Part shown: positions 7,880-15,927 of the stretch, piece after piece
Layout of the letters: every line of letters starts with the position of its first letter
Numbering within the stretch: position 1 is the first letter of the stretch
Assembly: GCA_024642665.1 (NCBI GenBank)
Contig: JAHEAR010000034.1
Location: forward strand, 1-35,164
Reading direction: 5' to 3'
DNA: 35,164 nucleotides
DNA from: Bacteroidota bacterium
Lineage (GTDB): Bacteria > Bacteroidota > Bacteroidia > Chitinophagales > Saprospiraceae
Made by a program: the position numbers and the translations under genes
The notes under the pieces: generated by a model
Told to the model about the DNA's origin: nothing
Databases searched by the model: none
The model's input: the letters and a program-made list of their open reading frames with translations, nothing else

Positions 7880-9715
7880 ATGAAATCGAGTTGTATCATC
7901 CGTTATATAATTTTCCCGTTAGTTTTTCTTATTCCATTGATTGCTCAAAGTCAAACAACGCCATCTGTTGCAACGGGTGACACCACCACGCAAAAGTTTA
8001 TCATTATCGATTATTTCGGAAAGTTGATTGAAGACACGGAAGGTTTTGAATCCGTCAAGTGGATTTCAAAAGGACTGCAATTGCGTGTTGACAGCACAAA
8101 TATCTATGCCGACTCAGCGGTCATTTTTAATGATGAGCGACTATTTGCCTATGGAAATGTAGTGATTCAGCAAGGTGATTCCCTTAATGTCTTTACAGAT
8201 ACGTTATACTATTCTTCAGAAACAGACATTGCGGAGTTGAGGGGCGAGGTAACTCTCGACCAGGTGACCAGACAATTGTGGACGACCAATCTGGATTACC
8301 ATCTGGGAGAAGGTTATGCAGTCTATTCTAATGGAGGGGTTTTGGTGGATGACTCTCTGCAGGTTTCATCAAAATTTGGGACCTATTATACGGATACAGA
8401 ATTAGTTTCTTTTAGAGATAGTGTTATCGTACTGCATCCTCGATTTAACCTGGCGGCCGATTCAATGAAATATTCGGGTGTTGATTCAAAGGTACTTTTC
8501 ACCGGCCCAACGAATATTTATACTTCGGAAGCTGAAATTTATTGCGAATCCGGATATTATGATTTAGTCAATGAAAAGGCAGAGTTTAATCATGATGCTC
8601 AGTATGCAGGTGAGGAGAAGCAAGCCACAGCAGATACCATTCGATATGATGCAAAAGCCGGAGAAGTCAGAATGCTCGGAAATGTGCAGGTGATAGAGCA
8701 GGAAAAGCGAATAACCGGGACGGAATTAAGGTATCTTGAAAAAACAGGGGAGACGTGGATTTATGGACAGCCGGCACATTACGCTGATAGTACCAGAGTG
8801 GTGGATAGCCCGGAGATTTTTTATAATGAAAAAACAAATCTGGTTTCCACCAAAGGAGGCGGACAAATTCGCGATGGTGATATGATCCTGGAAGCAGAAC
8901 ATACAGACTTTGATAAAGCCACGGGAATTGGCCGTGCTTATGGAAATGCTTTTTGGAGTGATACAAAGCAAGGGGTAGGCATTCGCGCCGATACGATAGA
9001 TTCTTCTAAGGAAACTGAATACGTGTTGGCATATTGTGAGTCAGGAAGGCGTCCACTTTTTTTTATTCTGGTAGATGGCGATACCTTATTTATTTCCGCA
9101 GATACCTTGACCATGTTCAATCAGGTTGACTCTTTTGACCTATTGTCTGACACGATTCGAATCATAAAAGGTTTTCATGATGTTCGTTTGTTTAAATCAG
9201 ATATGCAGGGTATAGCGGACTCACTGGTATTTAATGATCGGGACAGTGTATTTAATTTTTTTGGGCAACCTGTTTTGTGGACGGATACCACGCAATTTAG
9301 TGCAGATACCATCGCGATGTCCATCAAGGATCGAACAATCAATGACATTCAATTGACTGAAAAGGCAATCATTATCACTGAATTGTATAGCACTTTTTAT
9401 GATCAGATTAAAGGAAAGCGGATCATTGCTCAATTTGACAGCAGCGAAATAAGGCAAATGTGGGTCACCGGAAATGCCGAATCCATTTATTATACCAGGG
9501 ATGATCAAGATGCTTTCATAGGTGTCAACCAGACCATATGCAGTAAGATGTATTTTACCTTTGTCAATAATCAGATTGAAATCATTAAGTATTTTGGTGA
9601 AAATTCTTCTGCCATGACACCGATGTCTCAGGCACCTCACAACACGATGCGACTGGATGGATTTAAATTAAGATATGATGATCGCCCAAAAAATGTAGCT
9701 GACCTTCTGGAATGA
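7880..9715 (+). CDS. OstA/LptA-like envelope protein
   Basis: A 611-residue exported protein built from repeated OstA/LptA-type beta-jellyroll segments. LptA-like proteins bridge lipopolysaccharide from the inner to the outer membrane; the long Bacteroidota version is usually annotated OstA-like and its exact role is inferred. The frame is open from 7769, but the ATG at 7880 is preferred because it starts a clean signal peptide (IIFPLVFLIPLIAQSQ) and avoids overlap with DUF4293. The repeats show recurring patterns such as YADSAVIFND, LFAYGNVVI, VFTDTLYY and AELRGEVTL: the Asp-Thr-Leu-Tyr and Gly-Asn-Val strands of OstA domains. The stop overlaps the next start by four bases (ATGA), coupling it to the BatE-like protein. 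Confidence 0.85.
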   Translation: MKSSCIIRYIIFPLVFLIPLIAQSQTTPSVATGDTTTQKFIIIDYFGKLIEDTEGFESVKWISKGLQLRVDSTNIYADSAVIFNDERLFAYGNVVIQQGDSLNVFTDTLYYSSETDIAELRGEVTLDQVTRQLWTTNLDYHLGEGYAVYSNGGVLVDDSLQVSSKFGTYYTDTELVSFRDSVIVLHPRFNLAADSMKYSGVDSKVLFTGPTNIYTSEAEIYCESGYYDLVNEKAEFNHDAQYAGEEKQATADTIRYDAKAGEVRMLGNVQVIEQEKRITGTELRYLEKTGETWIYGQPAHYADSTRVVDSPEIFYNEKTNLVSTKGGGQIRDGDMILEAEHTDFDKATGIGRAYGNAFWSDTKQGVGIRADTIDSSKETEYVLAYCESGRRPLFFILVDGDTLFISADTLTMFNQVDSFDLLSDTIRIIKGFHDVRLFKSDMQGIADSLVFNDRDSVFNFFGQPVLWTDTTQFSADTIAMSIKDRTINDIQLTEKAIIITELYSTFYDQIKGKRIIAQFDSSEIRQMWVTGNAESIYYTRDDQDAFIGVNQTICSKMYFTFVNNQIEIIKYFGENSSAMTPMSQAPHNTMRLDGFKLRYDDRPKNVADLLE

Positions 9716-10491
9716 AAAGTAATAAAACATACAATTCCTTTTTCCTTTTATCCATGTTCCTTTTTTTTATTCAGGGACAGTTATTGGCACAAGGCGCTGC
9801 TGAGAAAGCTAAAAATAATTTTGAAAAAGGGGCCTTTGAGGAGGCTTTGAACGATTGGTATCATTTAGTGCAATCGGGAAATTCCTCCGCCGGGTTATAT
9901 TATAACATTGGCCTTGCAGAATCAGCGCTCCACCATACCGGCAAATCTATACTTGCATATGAGCAAGCCCTAAGAATTAAACCCGGTAGTCGGGTTATCA
10001 GAAAGGCTATTGAAGCAGAAAGAGAGAATATAGAAAATGCTGCCATTCCGGTAGCACCTTTTTTCCTAAAGGCGTGGTATCAGCAGATCGTAATGCTTTT
10101 TCGGCCGGGCCTGTGGGCTATGCTTTGGATAGGAAGCATGCTTGCATTGATGTTTCGTTTTTTAATTGGTTTGAAGCAAAAGTCAATTCATTGGTTATCC
10201 CATTTAAAAAGTATTCGATTTTGGATTTTGGGTGCCGGTCTTTTACTTCTGTTTTCCTTTCTTTCGTATGCAGAGTTGCATAGAGCTAATGAAGCCATCA
10301 TCGGAGTGCCCTGTACATTCCATCAGGCACCTTCTGAAGACAGTCCAAGTATCAGTGAAATCGGTGAAGGAGAAAAAGTGATCATCGCTGATCAGATCGG
10401 GGAGTGGTTTAATGTTTATTTGCTAAACCAGGATGCAGGGTGGGTGCGTAAAGAATGCCTGATACCTATTAAGATTGGAATCCAACCATAA
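9712..10491 (+). CDS. BatE-like protein: TPR repeats, two membrane helices, bacterial SH3 domain
   Basis: A 259-residue membrane protein. An N-terminal signal or anchor (FFLLSMFLFFIQGQLLAQ) is followed by two TPR-like repeats (about residues 28-105, with YYNIGLAESALHH and AYEQALRIKPGS). Next come two membrane helices (about 135-155 and 170-188) and a C-terminal bacterial SH3-like domain (about 200-255, GVPCTFHQAPS to GWVRKECL). This architecture matches BatE of the Bacteroides aerotolerance (bat) operon, but no batA-D genes are nearby. Here it is coupled to an OstA-like gene, suggesting an envelope function. It converges on cmk, 9 bases away, without a visible hairpin. Confidence 0.8.
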   Translation: MKSNKTYNSFFLLSMFLFFIQGQLLAQGAAEKAKNNFEKGAFEEALNDWYHLVQSGNSSAGLYYNIGLAESALHHTGKSILAYEQALRIKPGSRVIRKAIEAERENIENAAIPVAPFFLKAWYQQIVMLFRPGLWAMLWIGSMLALMFRFLIGLKQKSIHWLSHLKSIRFWILGAGLLLLFSFLSYAELHRANEAIIGVPCTFHQAPSEDSPSISEIGEGEKVIIADQIGEWFNVYLLNQDAGWVRKECLIPIKIGIQP

Positions 10492-10500
10492 CTTGATTCG

Positions 10501-11202
10501 CTAATCCATCAATTCCTTTTGACTGATCGTAGATCGTGCCAGATCATAGGCAATTTGTAATTGTTCTTCAGGCGTAAGATAACTGGTGTCGATCTCTGTG
10601 GCATCCTCAGCTTTTCGCAATGGGGAATCATCTCTGGAAGAATCTATTTCATCGCGTAGAAGCAGGTTTTTTCTGATTTCGTCCTTTGTTGATATAATAC
10701 CTTTTTTTTGTAATTCAAGCCACCGTCTTTCAACGCGTATAGCTAATTCCGAAACTAAAAAAAGTTTCAGATCTGCTTGAGGAAAGACAACTGTCCCAAT
10801 ATCTCGTCCATCCATCACAATACCCTTGTCAGTGCCCATGCGTCTTTGTTGGGCGACCATCTCTTTTCTGACAGCGGACAGGGTAGATACATCACTGACG
10901 ACTTGGTTGATTCTTGGTTCACGAATAGCTTCCTCTACATTTTCGTGATTTAACCAGGTGACCTGTGCATCATTTTCAAAGCTTAAGTGAATAGAAATCC
11001 CAGACAGTGCCTCTGCCATGGCGTCAGTATCATGAATATCGATCTGATGTTGTATCACATAGAGGGATACGGCACGGTACATAGCCCCTGAATCAACATG
11101 GAGGTAGTGAAGTCTTTTGGCCAATGCTCTGGCCAGCGTACTTTTTCCGCAGGCAGAATAGCCGTCGATGGCAATGATTATTTTACGATGTCCTGTAGGC
11201 AT
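10501..11202 (-). CDS. cmk: Cytidylate kinase
   Basis: A 233-residue cytosolic NMP kinase that phosphorylates CMP and dCMP with ATP. The P-loop GYSACGKST is near the N-terminus, VDSGAMYRA is the nucleotide-binding region, and MDGRDIGTVVFP plus the LIR-type segment RRWLELQKKG match bacterial CMP kinases; the length is typical. The frame stays open to a TTG at 11214, but that codon overlaps a -7 box (11212-11219), so the ATG at 11202 is the better start. That start is only 9 bases past the -7 box, implying a nearly leaderless mRNA. Confidence 0.96.
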   Translation of the reverse strand: MPTGHRKIIIAIDGYSACGKSTLARALAKRLHYLHVDSGAMYRAVSLYVIQHQIDIHDTDAMAEALSGISIHLSFENDAQVTWLNHENVEEAIREPRINQVVSDVSTLSAVRKEMVAQQRRMGTDKGIVMDGRDIGTVVFPQADLKLFLVSELAIRVERRWLELQKKGIISTKDEIRKNLLLRDEIDSSRDDSPLRKAEDATEIDTSYLTPEEQLQIAYDLARSTISQKELMD

Positions 11203-11211
11203 AGTTTCATA

Positions 11212-11219
11212 CAAACGTA
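11212..11219 (-). promoter_or_regulatory. -7 box for cmk
   Basis: On the minus strand the sequence reads TACGTTTG, a full match to TAnnTTTG, 9 bases upstream of the cmk ATG. It overlaps the alternative TTG start and argues against it. Confidence 0.5.
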
Positions 11220-11232
11220 AATGAATTTATGC

Positions 11233-11275
11233 AAAAAGGAAAAGCCTTACAGGAACAAATCCCGGTAAGGCTTTT
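11233..11275 (-). terminator. Rho-independent terminator after the DUF2795 gene
   Basis: Minus-strand AAAAGCCTTAC (11275-11265) pairs perfectly with GTAAGGCTTTT (11250-11240) around a partly paired loop, followed by CC and five T. It separates the DUF2795 gene from cmk, which therefore has its own promoter. Confidence 0.88.
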
Positions 11276-11309
11276 ACATTTTTTGGGTTTACTATTTTAG
11301 TCAGGCAGA

Positions 11310-11531
11310 TTAATATTCATCCTCATTGAAGAGAAAGTCATCTTTTCGGGGATAATCCGGCCAGATGTCTTCGATGCTTTCAAACTGTTCTCCTTCATCC
11401 TCCATTTCCTGAAGGTTTTCGATCACCTCCAGTGGAGCGCCGGAACGGATGGCAAAATCGATCAATTCATCACGCGTTGCCGGCCAAGGGGCCTCTTCTA
11501 GATGGTGAGCTAATTCAAGTGTCCAGTACAT
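11310..11531 (-). CDS. DUF2795 family small acidic protein
   Basis: A 73-residue protein that I recognise as a short DUF2795-domain protein highly conserved in Bacteroidota. Characteristic stretches are MYWTLELAHHLEEAPWPATR, APLEVIENLQE and the acidic tail WPDYPRKDDFLFNEDEY. It has no signal peptide or membrane helix, so it is cytosolic; its function is not established. It is transcribed alone: a full -33/-7 promoter lies about 90 bases upstream and a strong terminator follows. The ATG start is unambiguous. Confidence 0.88.
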   Translation of the reverse strand: MYWTLELAHHLEEAPWPATRDELIDFAIRSGAPLEVIENLQEMEDEGEQFESIEDIWPDYPRKDDFLFNEDEY

Positions 11532-11622
11532 GGAATTATAGACTATTTAATGAAAAAAAATACTTCAAATCTCTAGGCTAACGCATGACAGGTTCGTCAA
11601 GTTCCCATAGAGCAATTTGCTG

Positions 11623-11652
11623 CAAAAGTAAAAAATCTAATAAGGTGTGCAA
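11623..11652 (-). promoter_or_regulatory. Complete Bacteroidota promoter (-33 TTG, 19 bp, -7 TACTTTTG) for DUF2795 gene
   Basis: On the minus strand TTG (11652-11650) is followed by exactly 19 bases and TACTTTTG (11630-11623). This fits the Bacteroidota consensus TTG-N19-21-TAnnTTTG in both elements and spacing. The predicted leader is about 85 bases. Confidence 0.8.
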
Positions 11653-11795
11653 CGAATTGGCAAAATTATTTTAAGCTTAATTTTTAGTTATATCTCTTTA
11701 AAAATCAGTGTATTAACTAAAAGTCAATCAATTAGCGTATTTCGTAGGCATGCCAAGCTTGAAGATATTCTTGTTTTTCACAACAGGAATGATGA

Positions 11796-11821
11796 AAAAT
11801 CCTGACCACATGGAGGTCAGG
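11796..11821 (-). terminator. Probable terminator downstream of queA
   Basis: CCTGACC (11801-11807) and GGTCAGG (11815-11821) form a 7-bp stem. On the minus strand it is followed by ATTTTTC. It lies about 50 bases past the queA stop. Confidence 0.7.
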
Positions 11822-11870
11822 AGGAGTGCAAATAAACACAAAGTTGGTTGTATAAGCCTTTTTTGGATGA

Positions 11871-12935
11871 TCAAATGATCAGCATCGCATCGCCATAGGT
11901 ATAAAACCTGTATTTGTCTTTGATTGCTTTTTTGTAAGCATCCATGATTAGTTCAAATCCTCCAAAAGCACATGCCATGATCAGAAGACTTGATTTTGGC
12001 ATATGGAAGTTGGTGATCATCGCATCCGGCAAACTAAAGTCATAAGGAGGGAATATAAATTTATTGGTCCATCCTTCAGCTGGTTTTAATAAACCGGTGG
12101 CTGAGACTGCTGACTCAATGGCGCGCATGGAGGTAGTTCCAACAGCACATACTTTATGCCCCGTGGTTTTTGATTTATTGACAATGGCAGTAGCTTCTTC
12201 CGTAATTCGGAAATACTCAGCATCCATTTTATGCTTGGACAGATCCTCTACATCAATGCTTCGAAACGTTCCTAATCCAACGTGTAAGGTAAGTTCGGCA
12301 AAATGGATGCCCTTGATTTCCAATCGCTTCATCAATTCTCGCGTAAAGTGCAATCCGGCAGTTGGGGCAGCAACGGCACCTTCTTCTTTCGCATAGATTG
12401 TTTGATAGCGCTCCTTGTCAGCTTCCTCAGCTTTTCTGTTGATGTACTTTGGCAGCGGGGTCTGTCCTTGTGATCTTAAGAGGTTACTGAATTCTTCATC
12501 GGTCCCATCAAAAAGGAATCTAATGGTACGACCTCTGGACGTCGTATTGTCGACAACTTCAGCGACCAGAATTTCATTTCCTTTTTTATCAAGGAAATAT
12601 AATTTGTTTCCAACGCGAATCTTTCTGGCAGGATCAACCAATACATCCCAAAGTCTTGCTTTAGAGTTCAATTCACGAAGTAGAAAAACTTCTATTTCTG
12701 CATCCGTTTTTTCTTTCTTACCATACAGGCGCGCGGGAAATACTTTTGTATTGTTGAAAATCATGCTATCTCCATCATCGAAGTATTCGAGGAGATCCTT
12801 AAAGGTCTTATTCTCCATCAGGCCGGTCTTACGATTGACGACCATCATTCTGGATTCATCCCTTTCTTTCGCAGGATATTTTGCAATCAGTTTTTCCGGG
12901 AGATCGAAAGCGAATTGTGAGAGTTTAGTACGCAT
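11871..12935 (-). CDS. queA: S-adenosylmethionine:tRNA ribosyltransferase-isomerase
   Basis: A 354-residue cytosolic enzyme that transfers and isomerises the ribosyl group of S-adenosylmethionine onto 7-aminomethyl-7-deazaguanine in tRNA, giving epoxyqueuosine. Family motifs are clear: [20 protein letters not shown] at the N-terminus, [56 protein letters not shown] and YGDAMLI at the C-terminus. The frame is open from a TTG at 12965, but that codon lies beside a -7 box (12963-12970), so the ATG at 12935 is chosen. No other queuosine genes are nearby. Confidence 0.97.
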   Translation of the reverse strand: MRTKLSQFAFDLPEKLIAKYPAKERDESRMMVVNRKTGLMENKTFKDLLEYFDDGDSMIFNNTKVFPARLYGKKEKTDAEIEVFLLRELNSKARLWDVLVDPARKIRVGNKLYFLDKKGNEILVAEVVDNTTSRGRTIRFLFDGTDEEFSNLLRSQGQTPLPKYINRKAEEADKERYQTIYAKEEGAVAAPTAGLHFTRELMKRLEIKGIHFAELTLHVGLGTFRSIDVEDLSKHKMDAEYFRITEEATAIVNKSKTTGHKVCAVGTTSMRAIESAVSATGLLKPAEGWTNKFIFPPYDFSLPDAMITNFHMPKSSLLIMACAFGGFELIMDAYKKAIKDKYRFYTYGDAMLII

Positions 12936-12962
12936 AATTTGGTTGGATAAAATTTTGGACGG

Positions 12963-12970
12963 CAAAGATA
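12963..12970 (-). promoter_or_regulatory. -7 box for queA
   Basis: The minus strand reads TATCTTTG, matching TAnnTTTG, 27 bases upstream of the queA ATG. It decides the start codon, since the alternative TTG at 12965 overlaps the box. Confidence 0.55.
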
Positions 12971-13117
12971 ATATTTAGAGACGCAAAATACTGATTAGGA
13001 ATACTTTATTTTCACCGAAGTACAGCATATTTCGGAGCTCAGGGCTATCTGCATCAGAACCTGTCGTTCATAGTAAAGGCTTAATCTAAGAATTAGTTCA
13101 TTTTTTTAGGAAATGAC

Positions 13118-13125
13118 TAGATTTG
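13118..13125 (+). promoter_or_regulatory. -7 box for the MacB-type permease gene
   Basis: TAGATTTG matches TAnnTTTG and ends 7 bases before the ATG, the same spacing as at ruvX. No -33 TTG is evident. Confidence 0.5.
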
Positions 13126-13132
13126 GTTTCAG

Positions 13133-14380
13133 ATGATTCTTAAAACCATAAAAGAAAGTATTGTTCAGGCCTTTCAGCAACTGGCATCTAATAAGCTGAG
13201 GAGTTTTCTTTCCCTTAGTGGGATTGTTATTGGAATTATTTGTATTATTTCTGTCTTGTCGGCTGTAGATTCCTTAAAGAAGGACATCAGTGCCAGTTTT
13301 GAAAAGCTGGGAAATGATGTTCTCTATGTCAGCAAGCAACCCTGGAATGAAGATCCCAATGCCAATTGGTGGAAATACCTTCGCCGACCTGAGCCTAGTT
13401 ATCAGGATTTTGAGGCTATAAAACGAAAGAGTAGACTTGCTGAAATGGCCAGCTTTTCAGTTATCATGCCTAGTTGGGTAATTAAGTTTGGTTCCAGCAA
13501 TGTAAATGGGGCATTTATGGCCGGAGTGACGGATGATTATGTGTCAATCTTTAATCTGGCATTTGAGAAGGGTAGATTCTTTACTCCTTTTGAATCCTCA
13601 AATGGAACAAACCGGGCGATTTTAGGTTCGGTGCTGGCAGATGAACTTTTTGGATCAATTGATCCTGTAGGAAAAGAAATCAATATTAAAGGCCAGGATT
13701 TTCTGGTCATTGGGGTGCTCGAAAAGGAAGGCAACACGTTGTTGAATCTTTTTCAGTATGACAATGCCATCCTCATCAGCTTTAATACGGCCAAAAAACT
13801 GATCAATGTAAAGTCAAAATATGCCTGGGGGAGCTCGGTCAGTATTAAGGCTCGTGAAGGCATTGCGTTGGAGGATCTAAGAGATGAGATTACCGGAATT
13901 CTGAGAAGTGAAAGAATGATAAAACCGAAAGAGGAAGAAAATTTCGCGCTCAATCAATTGACCACCATTACTAATCTGATAGAACCTGTATTTGGTACGC
14001 TCAATATTGTAGGCATCTTTATTGGTGGTTTTTCAATTCTCGTCGGGATGTTCAGTGTAGCCAATATCATGTTTGTATCAGTCAAAGAGCGGACTAATAT
14101 CATCGGAATTAAAAAGGCATTAGGCGCGAGGAAATCCACCATCATGCTTGAATTCCTTATAGAATCTGTGATTTTGTGTGTGATTGGAGGATTGATCGGT
14201 TTATTTAATGTCTGGGGTATTCTGGCGATCGCCTCAGCAGTCTCGGATTTCGAAATGTTCCTTTCGGAGCAAAATGTCTTTATCGCCATTATTCTGTCGC
14301 TGGTCATTGGGGTCTTGTCAGGATTAATTCCGGCGTGGCAGGCGGCCAAGCTTGATCCGGTCGAAGCGATGAGGAAATAA
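13133..14380 (+). CDS. MacB/FtsX-type ABC transporter permease
   Basis: A 415-residue inner-membrane permease of the MacB/FtsX superfamily, which couples cytoplasmic ATP hydrolysis to periplasmic movements for export or lipoprotein release. The first membrane helix is at about residues 24-46 (SGIVIGIICIISVLSAV). A periplasmic MacB-type core domain follows (about 50-270), then three C-terminal helices (about 290-315, 335-362 and 378-400). The conserved cytoplasmic segment KERTNIIGIKKALGARKS and the ending AKLDPVEAMRK are typical. No ATPase or membrane-fusion partner gene is adjacent, so the partner must be elsewhere. Substrate is unknown. Confidence 0.92.
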   Translation: MILKTIKESIVQAFQQLASNKLRSFLSLSGIVIGIICIISVLSAVDSLKKDISASFEKLGNDVLYVSKQPWNEDPNANWWKYLRRPEPSYQDFEAIKRKSRLAEMASFSVIMPSWVIKFGSSNVNGAFMAGVTDDYVSIFNLAFEKGRFFTPFESSNGTNRAILGSVLADELFGSIDPVGKEINIKGQDFLVIGVLEKEGNTLLNLFQYDNAILISFNTAKKLINVKSKYAWGSSVSIKAREGIALEDLRDEITGILRSERMIKPKEEENFALNQLTTITNLIEPVFGTLNIVGIFIGGFSILVGMFSVANIMFVSVKERTNIIGIKKALGARKSTIMLEFLIESVILCVIGGLIGLFNVWGILAIASAVSDFEMFLSEQNVFIAIILSLVIGVLSGLIPAWQAAKLDPVEAMRK

Positions 14381-14401
14381 TATATATAAGAAGGGTAAAA
14401 G

Positions 14402-14437
14402 AAAAAACCCAATCAAGGGATAAATCCTTTGATTGGG
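14402..14437 (-). terminator. Rho-independent terminator of the infC-rpmI-rplT operon
   Basis: CCCAATCAAGGG (14408-14419) pairs with CCTTTGATTGGG (14426-14437), twelve pairs with one G-T, around a 6-base loop. On the minus strand it is followed by six T. There is no T run on the plus side, so it serves the minus-strand operon. Confidence 0.93.
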
Positions 14438-14491
14438 CTTCAAATTATATAAGTTCCGGAAAGGGTGAGACTTGCCGGATGTATAATTTTA

Positions 14492-14836
14492 TTATCCTGC
14501 AGCCTGAACTACTGCTTTAAATGCTTCCGGGTGGTTTAAAGCCAGATCGGCAAGCGTTTTACGGTTCAGCTCTATGTTTGCCTTATCCAGATTGTTGATC
14601 AGGCGGGAATAGGTGGTTCCGTTTATTCTGGCTGCTGCATTGATACGAGCGATCCATAATCTGCGGAAGGAGCGTTTTTTAAGCTTACGGTGTTCGTAGG
14701 CATAACTCATCGCTTTATCCAAAGCATTCTTGGCTACGGTATAGACATTTCTACGGGCACCAAAAAATCCTCTTGTTGCTTTTAATATCTTCTTTCTTCT
14801 CTTTCTGGACGCTACGGCGTTTACTGACCTTGGCAT
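14492..14836 (-). CDS. rplT: 50S ribosomal protein L20
   Basis: A 114-residue primary 23S rRNA-binding protein needed for early 50S assembly. It begins [18 protein letters not shown] and contains [24 protein letters not shown] and RINAAAR, all hallmark L20 sequence, at the usual length. It is the last gene of infC-rpmI-rplT, 76 bases after rpmI, followed by a strong terminator. L20 autoregulates this operon in some bacteria, but I see no recognisable L20 leader here. Confidence 0.98.
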   Translation of the reverse strand: MPRSVNAVASRKRRKKILKATRGFFGARRNVYTVAKNALDKAMSYAYEHRKLKKRSFRRLWIARINAAARINGTTYSRLINNLDKANIELNRKTLADLALNHPEAFKAVVQAAG

Positions 14837-14912
14837 ATTTGTTCATTTTGATCTGATAGGGGGTGTATCACCACTTTAGGACCTGGCAGACGGTTAAAAC
14901 TTTGATTTCTAG

Positions 14913-15107
14913 TTATTTACACAGCATTCTCTTCACGCGGGCGGTATCGGCTTCGCTCACTACAGTAGCCCCTCTGAGGCGTAACTTAGTGTTCTTGTCT
15001 CTGTTGCGCAACCGGTGAGAAGTATTGGCCTGAAAACGCTTAACCTTACCGGAACCGGTAATTTTAAAACGCTTTTTAGCGCTACTGTGGGTCTTCATCT
15101 TTGGCAT
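14913..15107 (-). CDS. rpmI: 50S ribosomal protein L35
   Basis: A 64-residue, very basic ribosomal protein. MPKMKTHSSAKKRFKITGSG is the diagnostic L35 N-terminus, with SHRLRNRDKNTKLRLRG in the middle. It lies between infC (75-base gap) and rplT in the universally conserved order. The ATG start matches the family. Confidence 0.98.
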   Translation of the reverse strand: MPKMKTHSSAKKRFKITGSGKVKRFQANTSHRLRNRDKNTKLRLRGATVVSEADTARVKRMLCK

Positions 15108-15182
15108 TACCTATAGATTTTTATTCAAAAGGAAGGCGAAGATAATGATTAATCCAGAATTGAGTAGATAAAGTGAAGAAGA

Positions 15183-15770
15183 TTACTTTTTCTTTTTTGG
15201 GGCGATCATAACAATCATACGGCGTCCCTCCATCTTTGGCAGGCTCTCAGCTGCTCCGAATTCTTCCAATTCCTTGAGCATCTTCAGAAGCAGGAGTTCA
15301 CCCCGCTCTTTAAAAACAATCGTCCGGCCTCTGAAGTGTACATAGGCCTTTACTTTAGAACCTTCTTCGAGGAATTTCTGGGCGTGTTTGGTCTTAAATT
15401 CGAAGTCATGTTCATCAGTATTTGGGCCAAAACGGATTTCTTTGATGACCGTTTTTGAGGTATTGGCTTTGATTTCCTTCTCCTTTTTCTTCTTGTTGTA
15501 TAGAAATTTGTTGAATTCAATGATCCGGCATACCGGTGGGTCTGCATTGGGTGAAATCATCACGAGGTCTTCCCCCATATCTTCGGCCCAATTTCGGGCT
15601 ACCCGGGTTGGATAGACCCCTGGTTCAATGGTTCTGCCGGCAGCTTTGCTGACATCATCAAGATTGTCCCCGACCAGTCGGATATCGGGTACACGGATAT
15701 CTCCGTTGACTTTAAATTGGAATCTATCGTCTTGTTTTCTGGGGTAATTACTGGAAAATCGTTTCGCCAA
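15183..15770 (-). CDS. infC: Translation initiation factor IF-3 (TTG start)
   Basis: A 195-residue factor that binds the 30S subunit, blocks premature 50S joining and rejects incorrect initiation codons. The N-domain begins around NGDIRVPDIRLVGDN; the linker carries the Lys-rich NKKKKEKEIK segment; and the C-domain contains KEIRFGPNTDEHDFEFK, VHFRGR and a Lys-rich end. The start is TTG at 15770: an in-frame TAA stands two codons upstream, and the next Met would remove most of the N-domain, so no ATG start is possible. Non-AUG starts are a known basis of IF-3 autoregulation in other bacteria (AUU in E. coli). It heads the infC-rpmI-rplT operon. Confidence 0.96.
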   Translation of the reverse strand: MAKRFSSNYPRKQDDRFQFKVNGDIRVPDIRLVGDNLDDVSKAAGRTIEPGVYPTRVARNWAEDMGEDLVMISPNADPPVCRIIEFNKFLYNKKKKEKEIKANTSKTVIKEIRFGPNTDEHDFEFKTKHAQKFLEEGSKVKAYVHFRGRTIVFKERGELLLLKMLKELEEFGAAESLPKMEGRRMIVMIAPKKKK

Positions 15771-15927
15771 GGATTATAAAAATTTAGTTAAAAATATAAG
15801 GTTTGCGGGCACACATTCATCTTTTTATTCGTGAAGCATGCTGATAAAACCTCCTGGTTATGAATATTAATGTCTGAAACTAAATTTTAGTTCCAGAGAC
15901 AAAACTAAGCTATGATTGCGGATAAAA

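Larger units (their letters stand above)
11532..11870. other. Gene-free region between queA and DUF2795 genes
   Basis: This 339-base AT-rich stretch holds the queA terminator at 11796-11821 and the promoter of the DUF2795 gene at 11623-11652. Only a 30-codon frame crossing that promoter is open, which I consider chance. Nothing else is recognisable. Confidence 0.7.

Noticed and set aside
11202-11214. Longer cmk from a TTG start
   Set aside because: The TTG lies within the -7 box; the ATG four codons later is adequate.
12935-12965. Longer queA from a TTG start
   Set aside because: The TTG overlaps the -7 box, and the family N-terminus matches the ATG at 12935.
12064-12978. Two long plus-strand frames opposite queA
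   Set aside because: They are antisense shadows of a clear gene and resemble no protein family.
14380-14492. Terminator at 14402-14437 assigned to the plus-strand permease
   Set aside because: The T run is on the minus-strand side only; the plus side continues without one.
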